Made by a program: the position numbers and the translations under genes. Below are positions 42,485-50,982 of a DNA stretch of 64,000 bases, piece after piece (within the stretch, counting starts at the first letter, position 1; every line of letters starts with the position of its first letter). Source of the DNA: Corynebacterium sp. TAE3-ERU12 (GTDB lineage: Bacteria; Actinomycetota; Actinomycetes; Mycobacteriales; Mycobacteriaceae). Below the pieces are notes generated by a model. That model was not told the origin of the DNA, made no database searches, and worked only from the letters and a program-made list of their open reading frames with translations. The stretch is from the NCBI RefSeq assembly GCF_019209905.1, contig NZ_JAHUTM010000001.1, forward strand, positions 310,001 to 374,000, in the 5' to 3' direction.

Positions 42485-43699
42485 CTAGGCGGCCTGGACC
42501 TCCGGATGCGGGCGAACCTGGGAAGCGAGAACAGCGCCAACGGCTGCCAGGCAGGCGAAGAGAATAAACGCCATCTGCCCGCCGCCGGTGGCGGCGACGA
42601 TAAAACCAGTCACCGCTGGGCCCGCAATAGCGCCCAGTCGGCCAATTCCTAAGGACCAGCCGATACCGGTGGTGCGGGCTTCCGGCGGGTAGTGGCGGGT
42701 CACCCAACCATTAATCAGCGTCTGGGTAGCAACCGCGCCATAGCCAGTAACCGCAGCCAAGGCCAGCAGCAGGTCGGGGGCAGCGGTGAAGGCAAAAGCC
42801 ACCACACCAGCCGAGCCCAGCAAAAACGACGCACACACCACAGGGCGCGAACCCCACCGGTCAGCAGCGGCGCCGGCGAAAATACCGCCCACAATCGCGC
42901 CCGCGTTGAAGCTGAGGAGGAAACCCAACGACTTGGTGATCGTGGACCCAGCATCGTGCATGAGCGTCGGCAGCCACGTATTGGCGCCATAGACAAACAG
43001 CAACGAACAGAAGCTCATCGCCCAGAACAACACCGTGGCCAACCGAGTGCCCGGTGCGAGCAACATGCGCAGCGCAGCCATCCCGGTTGCGCCGCCGCTA
43101 TTGGGTTCCTCCTGTGATTCTGGAAGGAACAACACCGCCGGCAGCACAACCACAACCAGCGGCAGACCAGCGAAGAGATACATCCAATGCCACGAATGGT
43201 GCGGCAGCACATTCATCGACACCAGGGCCGCAGCGAGGCCACCAACTGGGAAACCGGTCTGCATCAGTACGTACGCAATATTGCGGCGGTGCAGTGGGGC
43301 ATGCTCGACCGTCATAGCGGCCGCCAAGGGCAGCACCGCCCCCAAACCGATGCCGGAAAGAATGCGCAAGACCGCGAAGATGGCGGCAGTGGGGGCGGCC
43401 GCACACCCGACCATGAGAATGGAAAACCACGCCACCGCCGCGATGAAGGTGCGCCGCCGCCCGAACCGGGCCGATAGGGGCCCCACGCACAAAGCACCGA
43501 GCAACATGCCCACCAGCGCGGCGGAACCAACCAGGCCAGCTGTGCTGGGGTCAAGGTCCCATTCCTCACGCAAGGAGGTCAGGGTGGCGCCGTACACGAC
43601 GACGTCATAACCGTCGAAAGCCACGGCTGTGCCGCAGATCGCACCAACAAGCCAGGGCTTTTTGGTGGAGTTTTGGGCGTGGGCGACCGGAGTAGAAAT
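42485..43699 (-). CDS. MFS transporter, AAHS-type (aromatic acid/H+ symporter), apparent ATT start
   Basis: About 404 residues with 12 predicted helices. TM1 carries the AAHS hallmark DGYD (AVAFDGYDVVVYG), followed by the MFS motif ARFGRRR. Family starts resemble MSTPVAHAQNSTKKPW before TM1. Here the in-frame bases back to the stop at 43736 contain no ATG, GTG or TTG; the best initiator is ATT (43697-43699), eight bases after AGGAAAGGA. The first canonical codon, GTG 43622-43624, would remove half of TM1. Either initiation is at AUU or the gene is crippled. Its neighbours are isochorismate enzymes, so the substrate may be a hydroxybenzoate. Confidence 0.7.
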   Translation of the reverse strand: MSTPVAHAQNSTKKPWLVGAICGTAVAFDGYDVVVYGATLTSLREEWDLDPSTAGLVGSAALVGMLLGALCVGPLSARFGRRRTFIAAVAWFSILMVGCAAAPTAAIFAVLRILSGIGLGAVLPLAAAMTVEHAPLHRRNIAYVLMQTGFPVGGLAAALVSMNVLPHHSWHWMYLFAGLPLVVVVLPAVLFLPESQEEPNSGGATGMAALRMLLAPGTRLATVLFWAMSFCSLLFVYGANTWLPTLMHDAGSTITKSLGFLLSFNAGAIVGGIFAGAAADRWGSRPVVCASFLLGSAGVVAFAFTAAPDLLLALAAVTGYGAVATQTLINGWVTRHYPPEARTTGIGWSLGIGRLGAIAGPAVTGFIVAATGGGQMAFILFACLAAVGAVLASQVRPHPEVQAA

Positions 43700-43782
43700 G
43701 GCGATAGTCCTTTCCTGAGAACGACAGTTCTGAACTTAGGCCTACCGCGCTAGAAAAGGAAGTGTGCCCTTATTTATGCAGT

Positions 43783-44880
43783 TTAGTGGCTGCGCAAGAC
43801 AACATCATCAGCATTAATCCGGGGCAGCCCCAATGCGCTGCGTACCGGCCCGAGCTTGGTGATGGTCTCCCTGGCCTCAGCATTAGGGTCAGAATCGGCA
43901 ACCACACCACTGCCGGTATGGGCCGTCACCGTTGCACCAGACACCACAGCGCTGCGAATAGTCACCCGCCATTCACCATCACCCGCCGCATCCGACCAGC
44001 CCACACAACCGGCATAAAAACCACGATCCGGCTCGTCGGTACGCAAAGCAGCCACCGCAGTATCAGTGGGGTAACCACCCACTGCCGGAGTCGGGTGCAG
44101 TGCGCGGGCAAGTTCCAGGGACGGCAATTTCGGATCCGCAACCCGGCCCACAATCGGAGTACCCAAGTGCCAGGTATGCGTCGACTGCGTCAGCGTCGGC
44201 TGGTCCGGCACATTGAGCTCCACACAGTACGGCTCCAGGCACTGCCTAATCTGCTCAGTAACAAAGGCGTGCTCGGCGAGGTCTTTCTCCGACTCAGCCA
44301 GGCCACGGGCCAACCGTGCGTCCTCATCCGGGTCCGCAGCACGCGGCGCAGTCCCCGCCAATGGGTGCGTCGAGATATAAGCCCCGCGTTTGCGGATCAA
44401 CACCTCCGGGGAAGCACCAACCAGATACGCGTCGGCATACTCACCACCAGCAGGGGAGAGCGCCGCAATATGGCCCTGCTTGGCGTCATTCATCACCCAC
44501 CGCAACATTGCTTCCGGGTTGATGGCGTCGCCCATCTGGAAACGCATTCGCCGCGACAGCACAATCTTCTCCAACTCGCCGCCGGAGATCCGGTCAATCC
44601 AGGAGCGAACCCGCTCGGCATGCTGGTCAGGATCGTCCTCCGCAAAATTCACGCACTGCGGCGGCGTCGCCGTCGGCAAGCTAGGCAGACTCGGGGCGAA
44701 GGTATAAAACCGCGGCGTAAATAACGAAGGCGCGTCCTCGACATGGAACGGAAGCGCGCCGACGACAAGATCCGCCCCACCGCGCAAGGCAGCTACCGCA
44801 TCATCGACAGAGCTGAACGTGCGCGAGATGTCCTCGGTGTTCAGGGCGGCATCGTCGTAATGGAAGAGGAAAGAATGCAC
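43783..44880 (-). CDS. Isochorismate synthase
   Basis: A 365-residue chorismate-using enzyme (EntC/DhbC type). Core motifs are ELEKIVLSRRM, STHPLAGTAPR, LHPTPAVGGYP, GFYAGCVGW and a C-terminal GSGVVADSDPNAE magnesium-binding region. It makes isochorismate for salicylate, 2,3-dihydroxybenzoate or menaquinone. The adjacent isochorismatase, five bases upstream in the same operon, points to 2,3-dihydroxybenzoate. No 2,3-dihydro-DHB dehydrogenase (EntA) is in the window. A copy of GCTTGCCGACG (complement 44671-44681) lies here in a frame reading Leu-Pro-Thr. Confidence 0.88.
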   Translation of the reverse strand: MHSFLFHYDDAALNTEDISRTFSSVDDAVAALRGGADLVVGALPFHVEDAPSLFTPRFYTFAPSLPSLPTATPPQCVNFAEDDPDQHAERVRSWIDRISGGELEKIVLSRRMRFQMGDAINPEAMLRWVMNDAKQGHIAALSPAGGEYADAYLVGASPEVLIRKRGAYISTHPLAGTAPRAADPDEDARLARGLAESEKDLAEHAFVTEQIRQCLEPYCVELNVPDQPTLTQSTHTWHLGTPIVGRVADPKLPSLELARALHPTPAVGGYPTDTAVAALRTDEPDRGFYAGCVGWSDAAGDGEWRVTIRSAVVSGATVTAHTGSGVVADSDPNAEARETITKLGPVRSALGLPRINADDVVLRSH

Positions 44881-44885
44881 AGAAA

Positions 44886-45521
44886 TTACCCCTTGAGCGC
44901 TGCCAGTGCGGCATCAGTGGACAGCACAACACCACACCGGCGAGCAATCCAGTCGAGAGTGCGGTGCTGATCATCGGCAGAGAAATCGGCAATAGCGTCA
45001 GCAATCGCAAACGGGGCCACATCATTCATAAACGCATCAGCGGCACTGACCTGGCAGCCCATATGCCCATAGACGCCAGTGATAATGAGCTGGTCGCGGC
45101 CAGCGCAGGCCAGAGCCTGGCGCAAATCAGTGCGCTCAAAGGCGGAATAGCGCCACTTCGTAATTAGATGGTGGTGCGCACGCGGAGTGAGCTCCGGTGC
45201 CACCGCAGCCTCCTCATCCGTGGATAGCCCAGTACCCCAAAAATCCGACAGCAGCCCCCGACGGATCGGTGCCTGCTGCGGCGGCTGCATCGAATAAAAC
45301 ACCGGAATATCGGCGGCATCGCAGGCATCAATAAGCGCCCGAGTATGCGCCAACACTGGCGCGATCGGCTCGGCCGAGCGGTCATAGGCGGCCAGGAAAT
45401 ACTGCTGCATATCGTGAACGAGCAGCGCCGCACGACCCGCCTCTAGCTGCCACGGCGGGACCGTCGGATACGCCGTAGTGTCACGCGGTAAGTCATACGA
45501 AGCGATAGCGGGAATCGGCAT
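44886..45521 (-). CDS. Isochorismatase (EntB/DhbB-like, without aryl carrier domain)
   Basis: A 211-residue cysteine hydrolase that converts isochorismate to 2,3-dihydro-2,3-dihydroxybenzoate. The acid and lysine of the family (LLVHDMQQYF with Asp37; LITKWRYSAF) and the GVYGHMGCQVSA cysteine motif are present. E. coli EntB has a further C-terminal aryl carrier domain of about 75 residues, which is absent here. The start is the ATG at 45519-45521 with AGGAAGG upstream. The frame remains open to 45848 but crosses the promoter region. Confidence 0.88.
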   Translation of the reverse strand: MPIPAIASYDLPRDTTAYPTVPPWQLEAGRAALLVHDMQQYFLAAYDRSAEPIAPVLAHTRALIDACDAADIPVFYSMQPPQQAPIRRGLLSDFWGTGLSTDEEAAVAPELTPRAHHHLITKWRYSAFERTDLRQALACAGRDQLIITGVYGHMGCQVSAADAFMNDVAPFAIADAIADFSADDQHRTLDWIARRCGVVLSTDAALAALKG

Positions 45522-45614
45522 GCCGGGCCTTCCTGGTGGGCTGTAAATGTACGGCGCACGCCACAAGGCTATGTGAAAACCCTTGCGACACCGCCGAAGT
45601 GAAGGGTACCCGCG

Positions 45615-45633
45615 CCAGGCAAGGTAAGCCTGG
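45615..45633. promoter_or_regulatory. Candidate DtxR operator between isochorismatase and MFS genes
   Basis: CCAGGC-AAGGTAA-GCCTGG is a perfect 6-base dyad with DtxR geometry (19 bases) and agrees with TTAGGTTAGGCTAACCTAA at 10 positions. It lies 94 bases before the isochorismatase start and 68 before the MFS start, on opposite strands. Iron-dependent repression of both is a reasonable inference. Confidence 0.45.
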
Positions 45634-45701
45634 ATTTTCTCTGGGCGTGGGCTGTGACTCGCAGTTTGTAGCCGGTGAGAGTACAGGCCAACATAGGGCA
45701 T

Positions 45702-46913
45702 ATGACCCATCAATCGGAAGGCGGTACCCCGCCCGGAATTACGCCGAAAGACCCGGCCTACCGGCGCATGCTGTTCGCTGTTCTGCTCGCCGGCCTCGCC
45801 AGCTTCCAGGCGCTGTACTACACCCAGGCACTGCTGCCGACTTTCCACGAAGAGCTCGGTATCAACCCCGCTACCGCAGCACTGACCGTATCCGCGGCCA
45901 CCGGGGCCCTCGCCCTGGCCGTGGTTCCGGTATCGATCCTCTCGGAACGCTTCGGCCGCAGAGAAGTAATAGTTGTCTCTGCCATCGCGGCAACAGCACT
46001 AACCTTTGCGGTCGCCGCCGCGCCGGGCGCGCTCAGCCTAGTGGGCCTGCGATTCGCCCAAGGCGTGCTCATCGCGGGCGTGCCTGCAGTGGCAATGACC
46101 TACGTCTCCGAAGAGGTCGACTCGGAATATATCCCGAAGGTCATGGGCATCTATATCTCCGGCACCACCGTCGGCGGGCTGCTGGGCCGAATTATTTCTT
46201 CCAGCGTCGTCGACTTCACCTCCTGGCGCTGGGCGACAGTCGCCACCGGCGTGGTCTCACTAGGCTGCGCAATCGGAGTGTGGCTGCTGCTGCCACAACA
46301 GCGTCGATTCGTGGCTAAGAACATCACCGGCGCAAGCGAATTCACCGCCCTGACCAACCACCTGCGCGATCCCCGCCTGCTGGGCCTGTACGCGCTGGGC
46401 TTTTTGTTCATGGGCGCGTTCGTCTCGCTGTATAACTACCTCGGCTTCCGGCTTGCCGACGACTTCGGCCTCTCCCCGGCCATCGCAGGTTTTGTCTTCC
46501 TGCTCTACCTGGCCGGCACCTGGAGCTCCGCCCGGGCAGGAACGTGGGCAAATGCGCTTGGCCGACGGCGCATCATCGCGCTGTCCTCGCTGGCCGCATG
46601 TGGTGGCCTGATTCTGGTTGGCCTGCCCAATCTCGTCGCCGTGATTATCGGTGTGGCCGTGTTTACCGCCGCGTTCTTCGTGGCGCACTCTGTTGCATCC
46701 TCGGCCGTGGGCATGGTTGCCGAACGCGACCGCGCCGAGGCGTCCTCGATGTACCTGTTTGCCTACTACGCCGGCTCCTCCATCGTCGGGTGGTTCTCCG
46801 GCGCTGTGTTCGGCCACTTCGGTTGGATGGCGCTGGAGGTCTGGCTTGGCATTCTGGCGATTGTTGCCGGTATCGCGGCTACCTACGGGCTGCGTGGGGA
46901 GAGCGAAAAGTAA
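45702..46913 (+). CDS. MFS transporter (possible siderophore exporter)
   Basis: A 403-residue protein with 12 hydrophobic segments and the MFS motif SERFGRREVIV between TM2 and TM3. It is divergent from the isochorismate genes and directly upstream of the iron-siderophore binding protein gene, so export of a siderophore or its precursor is plausible. The ATG at 45702 is chosen; GTG 45675 is in frame. Its last 310 bases are repeated, nearly intact, at 56848-57143. It carries one copy of GCTTGCCGACG (46451-46461). Confidence 0.82.
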   Translation: MTHQSEGGTPPGITPKDPAYRRMLFAVLLAGLASFQALYYTQALLPTFHEELGINPATAALTVSAATGALALAVVPVSILSERFGRREVIVVSAIAATALTFAVAAAPGALSLVGLRFAQGVLIAGVPAVAMTYVSEEVDSEYIPKVMGIYISGTTVGGLLGRIISSSVVDFTSWRWATVATGVVSLGCAIGVWLLLPQQRRFVAKNITGASEFTALTNHLRDPRLLGLYALGFLFMGAFVSLYNYLGFRLADDFGLSPAIAGFVFLLYLAGTWSSARAGTWANALGRRRIIALSSLAACGGLILVGLPNLVAVIIGVAVFTAAFFVAHSVASSAVGMVAERDRAEASSMYLFAYYAGSSIVGWFSGAVFGHFGWMALEVWLGILAIVAGIAATYGLRGESEK

Positions 46914-47165
46914 TCCGCGTCGGTGAGGTAATCGGCCTTGTTTTTAAAGGGGAGCCTTGCTAAACCTGGTTAGGACGAGTTTGGTTCGTATTCGCTTGAG
47001 CCGTTTTCGCGGCTCCATGAGAGGAAAAAATGCGCAGAACCTGTCCTATCTTCGAACAGTCGAACCCGGTGCAGGTCGGCACTGACCGACGTAAAGGTCT
47101 TAAGTCGCTATTCGCGACTGCTGTCGCCGCGACCTTGGTGCTTACCGGGTGCTCGAAAGGCGGTG
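46603..47165 (+). repeat. Left copy of a long direct repeat bracketing the siderophore module
   Basis: This segment (3' end of the MFS gene, intergenic, 5' end of the binding-protein gene) recurs at 56848-57316. Long stretches are base-identical (for example from 46740 to the MFS stop). The right copy differs by deletions and substitutions. The repeat encloses the importer and the des-like operon. Confidence 0.88.
46957..46975. promoter_or_regulatory. Candidate operator before the iron-siderophore binding protein
   Basis: TTGCTAAACCTGGTTAGGA contains the imperfect dyad CTAAACC-TGGTTAG. The equivalent place in the right repeat copy (near 57187-57203) reads GGCTAAATCTGGTTAG and is preceded by GGTTT, which with GGCTAA recalls part of the DtxR consensus. 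It lies 55 bases before the lipoprotein start. The assignment to DtxR is weak. Confidence 0.3.
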
Positions 47166-48037
47166 CCGATGACACATCAGCTGTTGACGATGCATCCAAC
47201 GGTGACGTTGCTGTTGAGCGTGTCGCTGCAGTCGGCATGGGCGACGGAGACACGCTCATGGCTCTGGGGATCAAGCCGGTTACCGTTTCTGCGTGGGGGC
47301 AGGAAGGAGATGTAGACGAAAGTGGCGTAGGTCCATGGGCTCGCGAACTGCTCGGTGATGCTAAGCCTACTGTTATCTACGGAGCAGGAACCGGTTTCAC
47401 TCCCGAGATTCTGGAAAAGATCGCCTCTACTGACCCCGACCATATTATTGCTGTGAACGCTGCTGTAGATGAGCAGGCTGAAGATTCACTCAATAAAATT
47501 GCGCCGACCACTCTTAAGCCTGAGGGGTTTGAAGACTGGCAGGTTCCGTGGGAAGACCAGGTAGAGCAGATCTCTGAGGCAGTAGGCAAAGAACAAGAGG
47601 GTGACAAGCTCATCGAGGAGACTAAATCTGCCTTCGAAAAATTCCGTAAGGAACACTCTGAACTGCAGGGTGAGACTGCCGCAGTAGTAATGCCTTACGA
47701 TGGCAAAATTGGTATTTATACCTCGGGTGATGGTCGCGGTGCTTTCATTGAATCCCTAGGTTTTGAGATCCCTGAAGAAATCGAGGGCGACGGTGAATCA
47801 TTTTATCGAGATGTTGCTCCCGAAAACTATGACATCTTCAATAATGTTGACCATCTGTTTGTATTAGACTACCAGGGTGCTGTTGACGAGCTGAAGAAAG
47901 AACCTACCTTCACCAATCTCGACGTAGTCAAGGACGGTCGCGTCAAGTACATCTCCGAAGATGTTGGTAATGCAATGAGCATGCCTAATCCGGTTACTAT
48001 CCCATGGGCCATTGGCAAGATCAACGATTCGCTGTAG
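47030..48037 (+). CDS. Iron-siderophore ABC transporter substrate-binding lipoprotein
   Basis: A 335-residue protein with an unusually long polar N-terminus, a hydrophobic stretch and the lipobox LVLTGC (Cys41). The mature part is a class III periplasmic-binding fold (RVAAVGMGDGDTLMALGI, ILEKIASTDPDHIIAVNA) as in FecB/FhuD/CeuE. AGAGG lies five bases before the ATG. It is followed by two permeases and an ATPase in the same direction. The base composition is more AT-rich than neighbouring housekeeping genes. A truncated duplicate of its 5' end lies at 57258. Confidence 0.88.
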   Translation: MRRTCPIFEQSNPVQVGTDRRKGLKSLFATAVAATLVLTGCSKGGADDTSAVDDASNGDVAVERVAAVGMGDGDTLMALGIKPVTVSAWGQEGDVDESGVGPWARELLGDAKPTVIYGAGTGFTPEILEKIASTDPDHIIAVNAAVDEQAEDSLNKIAPTTLKPEGFEDWQVPWEDQVEQISEAVGKEQEGDKLIEETKSAFEKFRKEHSELQGETAAVVMPYDGKIGIYTSGDGRGAFIESLGFEIPEEIEGDGESFYRDVAPENYDIFNNVDHLFVLDYQGAVDELKKEPTFTNLDVVKDGRVKYISEDVGNAMSMPNPVTIPWAIGKINDSL

Positions 48038-48053
48038 TGGTGAGCGATCTCCT

Positions 48054-49097
48054 TTGAACTCCGCTCCAGCAGCACAGCAGCCCCCGTGCCGTTCTGCCCA
48101 CCGATGGATGTACTTGGCCATCGGTGGGGTTCTTGTGTTTGTGCTGTCAGTCGCGTCTCTGTTCTTTGGCTCGAACGACGCTGGCGTTACCGAAATCTAC
48201 CGCGTTCTGCGTGTCGGCCCGACCTTCAGTAGCGGTAACGAACAGTTAGAGGCATTGCATGACGTGATCTGGCAACTCCGTATGCCACGTATGATGCTTG
48301 CGGTCTGTGTGGGTGCAGCTCTCGCCATGGCCGGTGCGATAGCGCAGGTCTGGACGGGAAATGTGCTGGCAGATCCAGGCATTCTGGGAGTTAATGCGGG
48401 AGCAGGGTGTGCGATAGCCGTAGGCATTACCTTTGGGGTTTCCGGATACTCCGAGCGCGTAGTGCTGGCGCTCTTCGGAGCCGCAGCCGCTGCTGCCATT
48501 GTCTTACTTGTATCTAGAGTCTCTGAGGATCCACTAACCCTGATCCTTGTAGGTATTGGTGTAATGCTGTGTCTACAAGCAGTAATGAACCTCTTAGCTC
48601 TTTATTCGAGCTATACCCTAAACGCTGTTCGAATGTGGGCGGTTGGATCTACCTCTGGACGGGGTTTTGATGACGTGGCACTAGCTGCAGCAGGCCTATT
48701 CCTTGGATCAATCTTCGCTGCGCTGGCGGCTAAACCAATGGATCTTCTATCGATGGGGGACGACTCTGCACGCAGTCTCGGCGTGAATCCGCGGACTGCG
48801 CGTATCCTCGCTGGTTTTGCGATTATCTGTCTAGCAGGTTCAGCTACCGCAGCAGTTGGTTTAGTGCTGTTTATTGGTTTCGCCGCTCCCCATGTTTCAC
48901 GCCGTTTCACTGGCCCATCGCTAACTCGGCTCTTGCCCGGTTGCGCGCTCACTGGGGCGGCAGTGACGTTGGTAGCTGACGTCCTAGGCCGGTTCTTGCT
49001 ACAGCCAGGCGAACTTGAAATGTCAATCGTACTAGCGATGGTGGGGGCACCTTTGATGATTGCTGTAGTGGTCTCCGGATCGCGTGCGAATTGGTAG
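48054..49097 (+). CDS. Iron-siderophore ABC transporter permease (FecCD family)
   Basis: About 347 residues with 9-10 membrane segments and the family signatures WQLRMPRMMLAVCVGAALA, TGNVLADPGILGVNAGAG and VGLVLFIGFAAPHVSR (the ATPase coupling region). The start is uncertain: TTG 48054 is the first candidate after the upstream stop, TTG 48012 would overlap that gene by 26 bases, and ATG 48108 is later. It is followed closely by the second permease. It likely forms a heterodimeric channel with that protein. Confidence 0.85.
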   Translation: MNSAPAAQQPPCRSAHRWMYLAIGGVLVFVLSVASLFFGSNDAGVTEIYRVLRVGPTFSSGNEQLEALHDVIWQLRMPRMMLAVCVGAALAMAGAIAQVWTGNVLADPGILGVNAGAGCAIAVGITFGVSGYSERVVLALFGAAAAAAIVLLVSRVSEDPLTLILVGIGVMLCLQAVMNLLALYSSYTLNAVRMWAVGSTSGRGFDDVALAAAGLFLGSIFAALAAKPMDLLSMGDDSARSLGVNPRTARILAGFAIICLAGSATAAVGLVLFIGFAAPHVSRRFTGPSLTRLLPGCALTGAAVTLVADVLGRFLLQPGELEMSIVLAMVGAPLMIAVVVSGSRANW

Positions 49098-49105
49098 AGG
49101 GACGC

Positions 49106-50146
49106 ATGAGTAGCTCTTCTTCCGCGAAAATACGCAAGATCCAGCGTCACCGGATGCGTCGTGAAATTTTCACTGCACTTGGATTTGCTGTACTAGCAGC
49201 TATCGCCTACTGCGCCCTGCTGGGACAGGGGCCCTTAAAACTGACTCCCTTGGAGGTCATCGATGTTCTAACAGGTGGTGGGGATCGGCGTGAGATTACT
49301 GTCGTGTGGGAGCTTCGCCTGCCGGTGGCTCTAGCAACACTTATCGTAGGAGCTGCCCTGGGGGCTGCAGGTTCGTGGACACAGATCATGGCTCGGAACC
49401 CATTGGCCTCGCCTGACATTTTAGGTGTTTCTGGGGGAGCTGCAGCCTTTGTCGTATTTGGGACCGTTTTGGCGCGCCCAGAAATCGCAGAAGACCTAAC
49501 CAAATTTTGGTATCGCGCAGCGCTAGCGCTAGTCGGAGCTACCTTCGCGATCATTCTATTGGTTGTTTTGGCGGGATTCGGCGTTTCTCAGAGGGTCGTT
49601 CTAGTAGGTTTAGCTCTCTCGTTGATGTCAAGCGCATTGATTTATTACGTGATGGCACGGGCGAACATGCATAGAGCTGCTGAGGCACAAACCTGGTTGT
49701 CTGGGTCCACCGCTTTTGTTCGGATGGACGCAATTTTGCCTATGCTTCTAGGATTGGTTCCGTTTCTGTTTATCGGGATATTCGCACACAGAAGAATCAC
49801 TCTGCTATCCCACGATGACGAAAGCGCGACGACTCTAGGGGTCAATGTTAAAAGAACTCGAGCCGAAGTATTGTGTGCAGCGACAGGGGTTGTAGCAGTA
49901 GTGGTTTCAGTTGTTGGCCCAATTGGTTTTATTGCTCTAATGGCTCCGCAGGTATCGCGTATAGTTTCCGGATCGCCAGTTCCATCCCCGATGTCCGGTG
50001 CGGCAGCAGGAGCGGCGTTGCTTACCGTTTGCGCGAATATCGCGGCTTTACTGCCTATGAGCGCCCCGGTCGGTCTCGTGACGGCGATTGTCGGAGGGCC
50101 AGTACTCGTCTGGCTAGTTTGGCGTTCAGTGAGAGAAGCGAAGTAG
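49106..50146 (+). CDS. Iron-siderophore ABC transporter permease (FecCD family, second)
   Basis: A 346-residue protein with the same family signatures (WELRLPVALATLIVGAALG, MARNPLASPDILGVSGGAA, GPIGFIALMAPQVSR). ATG 49106 has AGAGG five bases upstream; TTG 49091 is in frame but overlaps the first permease. It pairs with the previous permease. Confidence 0.87.
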   Translation: MSSSSSAKIRKIQRHRMRREIFTALGFAVLAAIAYCALLGQGPLKLTPLEVIDVLTGGGDRREITVVWELRLPVALATLIVGAALGAAGSWTQIMARNPLASPDILGVSGGAAAFVVFGTVLARPEIAEDLTKFWYRAALALVGATFAIILLVVLAGFGVSQRVVLVGLALSLMSSALIYYVMARANMHRAAEAQTWLSGSTAFVRMDAILPMLLGLVPFLFIGIFAHRRITLLSHDDESATTLGVNVKRTRAEVLCAATGVVAVVVSVVGPIGFIALMAPQVSRIVSGSPVPSPMSGAAAGAALLTVCANIAALLPMSAPVGLVTAIVGGPVLVWLVWRSVREAK

Positions 50147-50155
50147 TTATTAGCT

Positions 50156-50980
50156 ATGGAAGATGGCCGCACAATGATTCAGGACGAACCTCAGGGACTC
50201 GACGTCGTGGCAAACCAGCTAGTGGCGGGCTACGGGAAGAAACGTGTCATTGAGGGGATCTCGATTGAGGCTGAAGCTGGCTCCGTAACTACTTTGATGG
50301 GCCCAAATGGTTGCGGAAAATCAACCCTACTGAAGGTGCTTTGTAGAGTCCTGACCCCAGACTCGGGAACTGTCACGATCGGAGGCCATAATGTTCACTC
50401 TCTCGGCGCAAGAGCAGCGGCACGTAAAGTTGCATTGCTTCCACAGCACCCATCCTGTCCGCCGGGTCTGACAGTCGGCGAGCTTGTTGCCCGTGGCCGA
50501 CATCCGCATAGAAAGGCGTGGCACCGGCAGAACCAAAAGGATATGGACGCCCTGGAACGCGCTCTAACGGTTACTCGAACCGGAGAACTGGCCGACCGAT
50601 ACGTTTCCGAACTCTCCGGCGGACAGCGCCAGCGTGTTTGGATGGCGATGGTTGTGGCACAAGAAACTCCCGTAATCCTCCTCGACGAACCCACCACGTT
50701 CCTTGACCCGAAGCACGTTTTTGAGGTCTTGCAGCTCGCTCGCCACCTGGCTGAAGAGGGAAAAGCAGTGATCATGGTTCTTCACGACCTCATATCTGCA
50801 GGGAGCGTGAGTGACAAATTAGTCGTAATGAAGAATGGGAGGAAGGTAGTAGAAGGACCGCCGGCCGAAACCCTGACCGAAGAAGTGCTTGCAGAAGTCT
50901 ATAAACTACGCGCCGAGGTATGGAAAGATGATGGGCACGGTGCACCGATCGTTGTGCCACGAGGTGTGATTAGTGGATAG
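50156..50980 (+). CDS. Iron-siderophore ABC transporter ATP-binding protein
   Basis: A 274-residue ATPase with Walker A GPNGCGKST, signature LSGGQRQR, Walker B VILLDEPT and H-loop LHD. It is the FecE/FepC type. It ends two bases from the end of the convergent fused synthetase gene, so the importer and biosynthesis operons meet tail to tail with no visible terminator between them. Confidence 0.92.
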   Translation: MEDGRTMIQDEPQGLDVVANQLVAGYGKKRVIEGISIEAEAGSVTTLMGPNGCGKSTLLKVLCRVLTPDSGTVTIGGHNVHSLGARAAARKVALLPQHPSCPPGLTVGELVARGRHPHRKAWHRQNQKDMDALERALTVTRTGELADRYVSELSGGQRQRVWMAMVVAQETPVILLDEPTTFLDPKHVFEVLQLARHLAEEGKAVIMVLHDLISAGSVSDKLVVMKNGRKVVEGPPAETLTEEVLAEVYKLRAEVWKDDGHGAPIVVPRGVISG

Positions 50981-50982
50981 TT

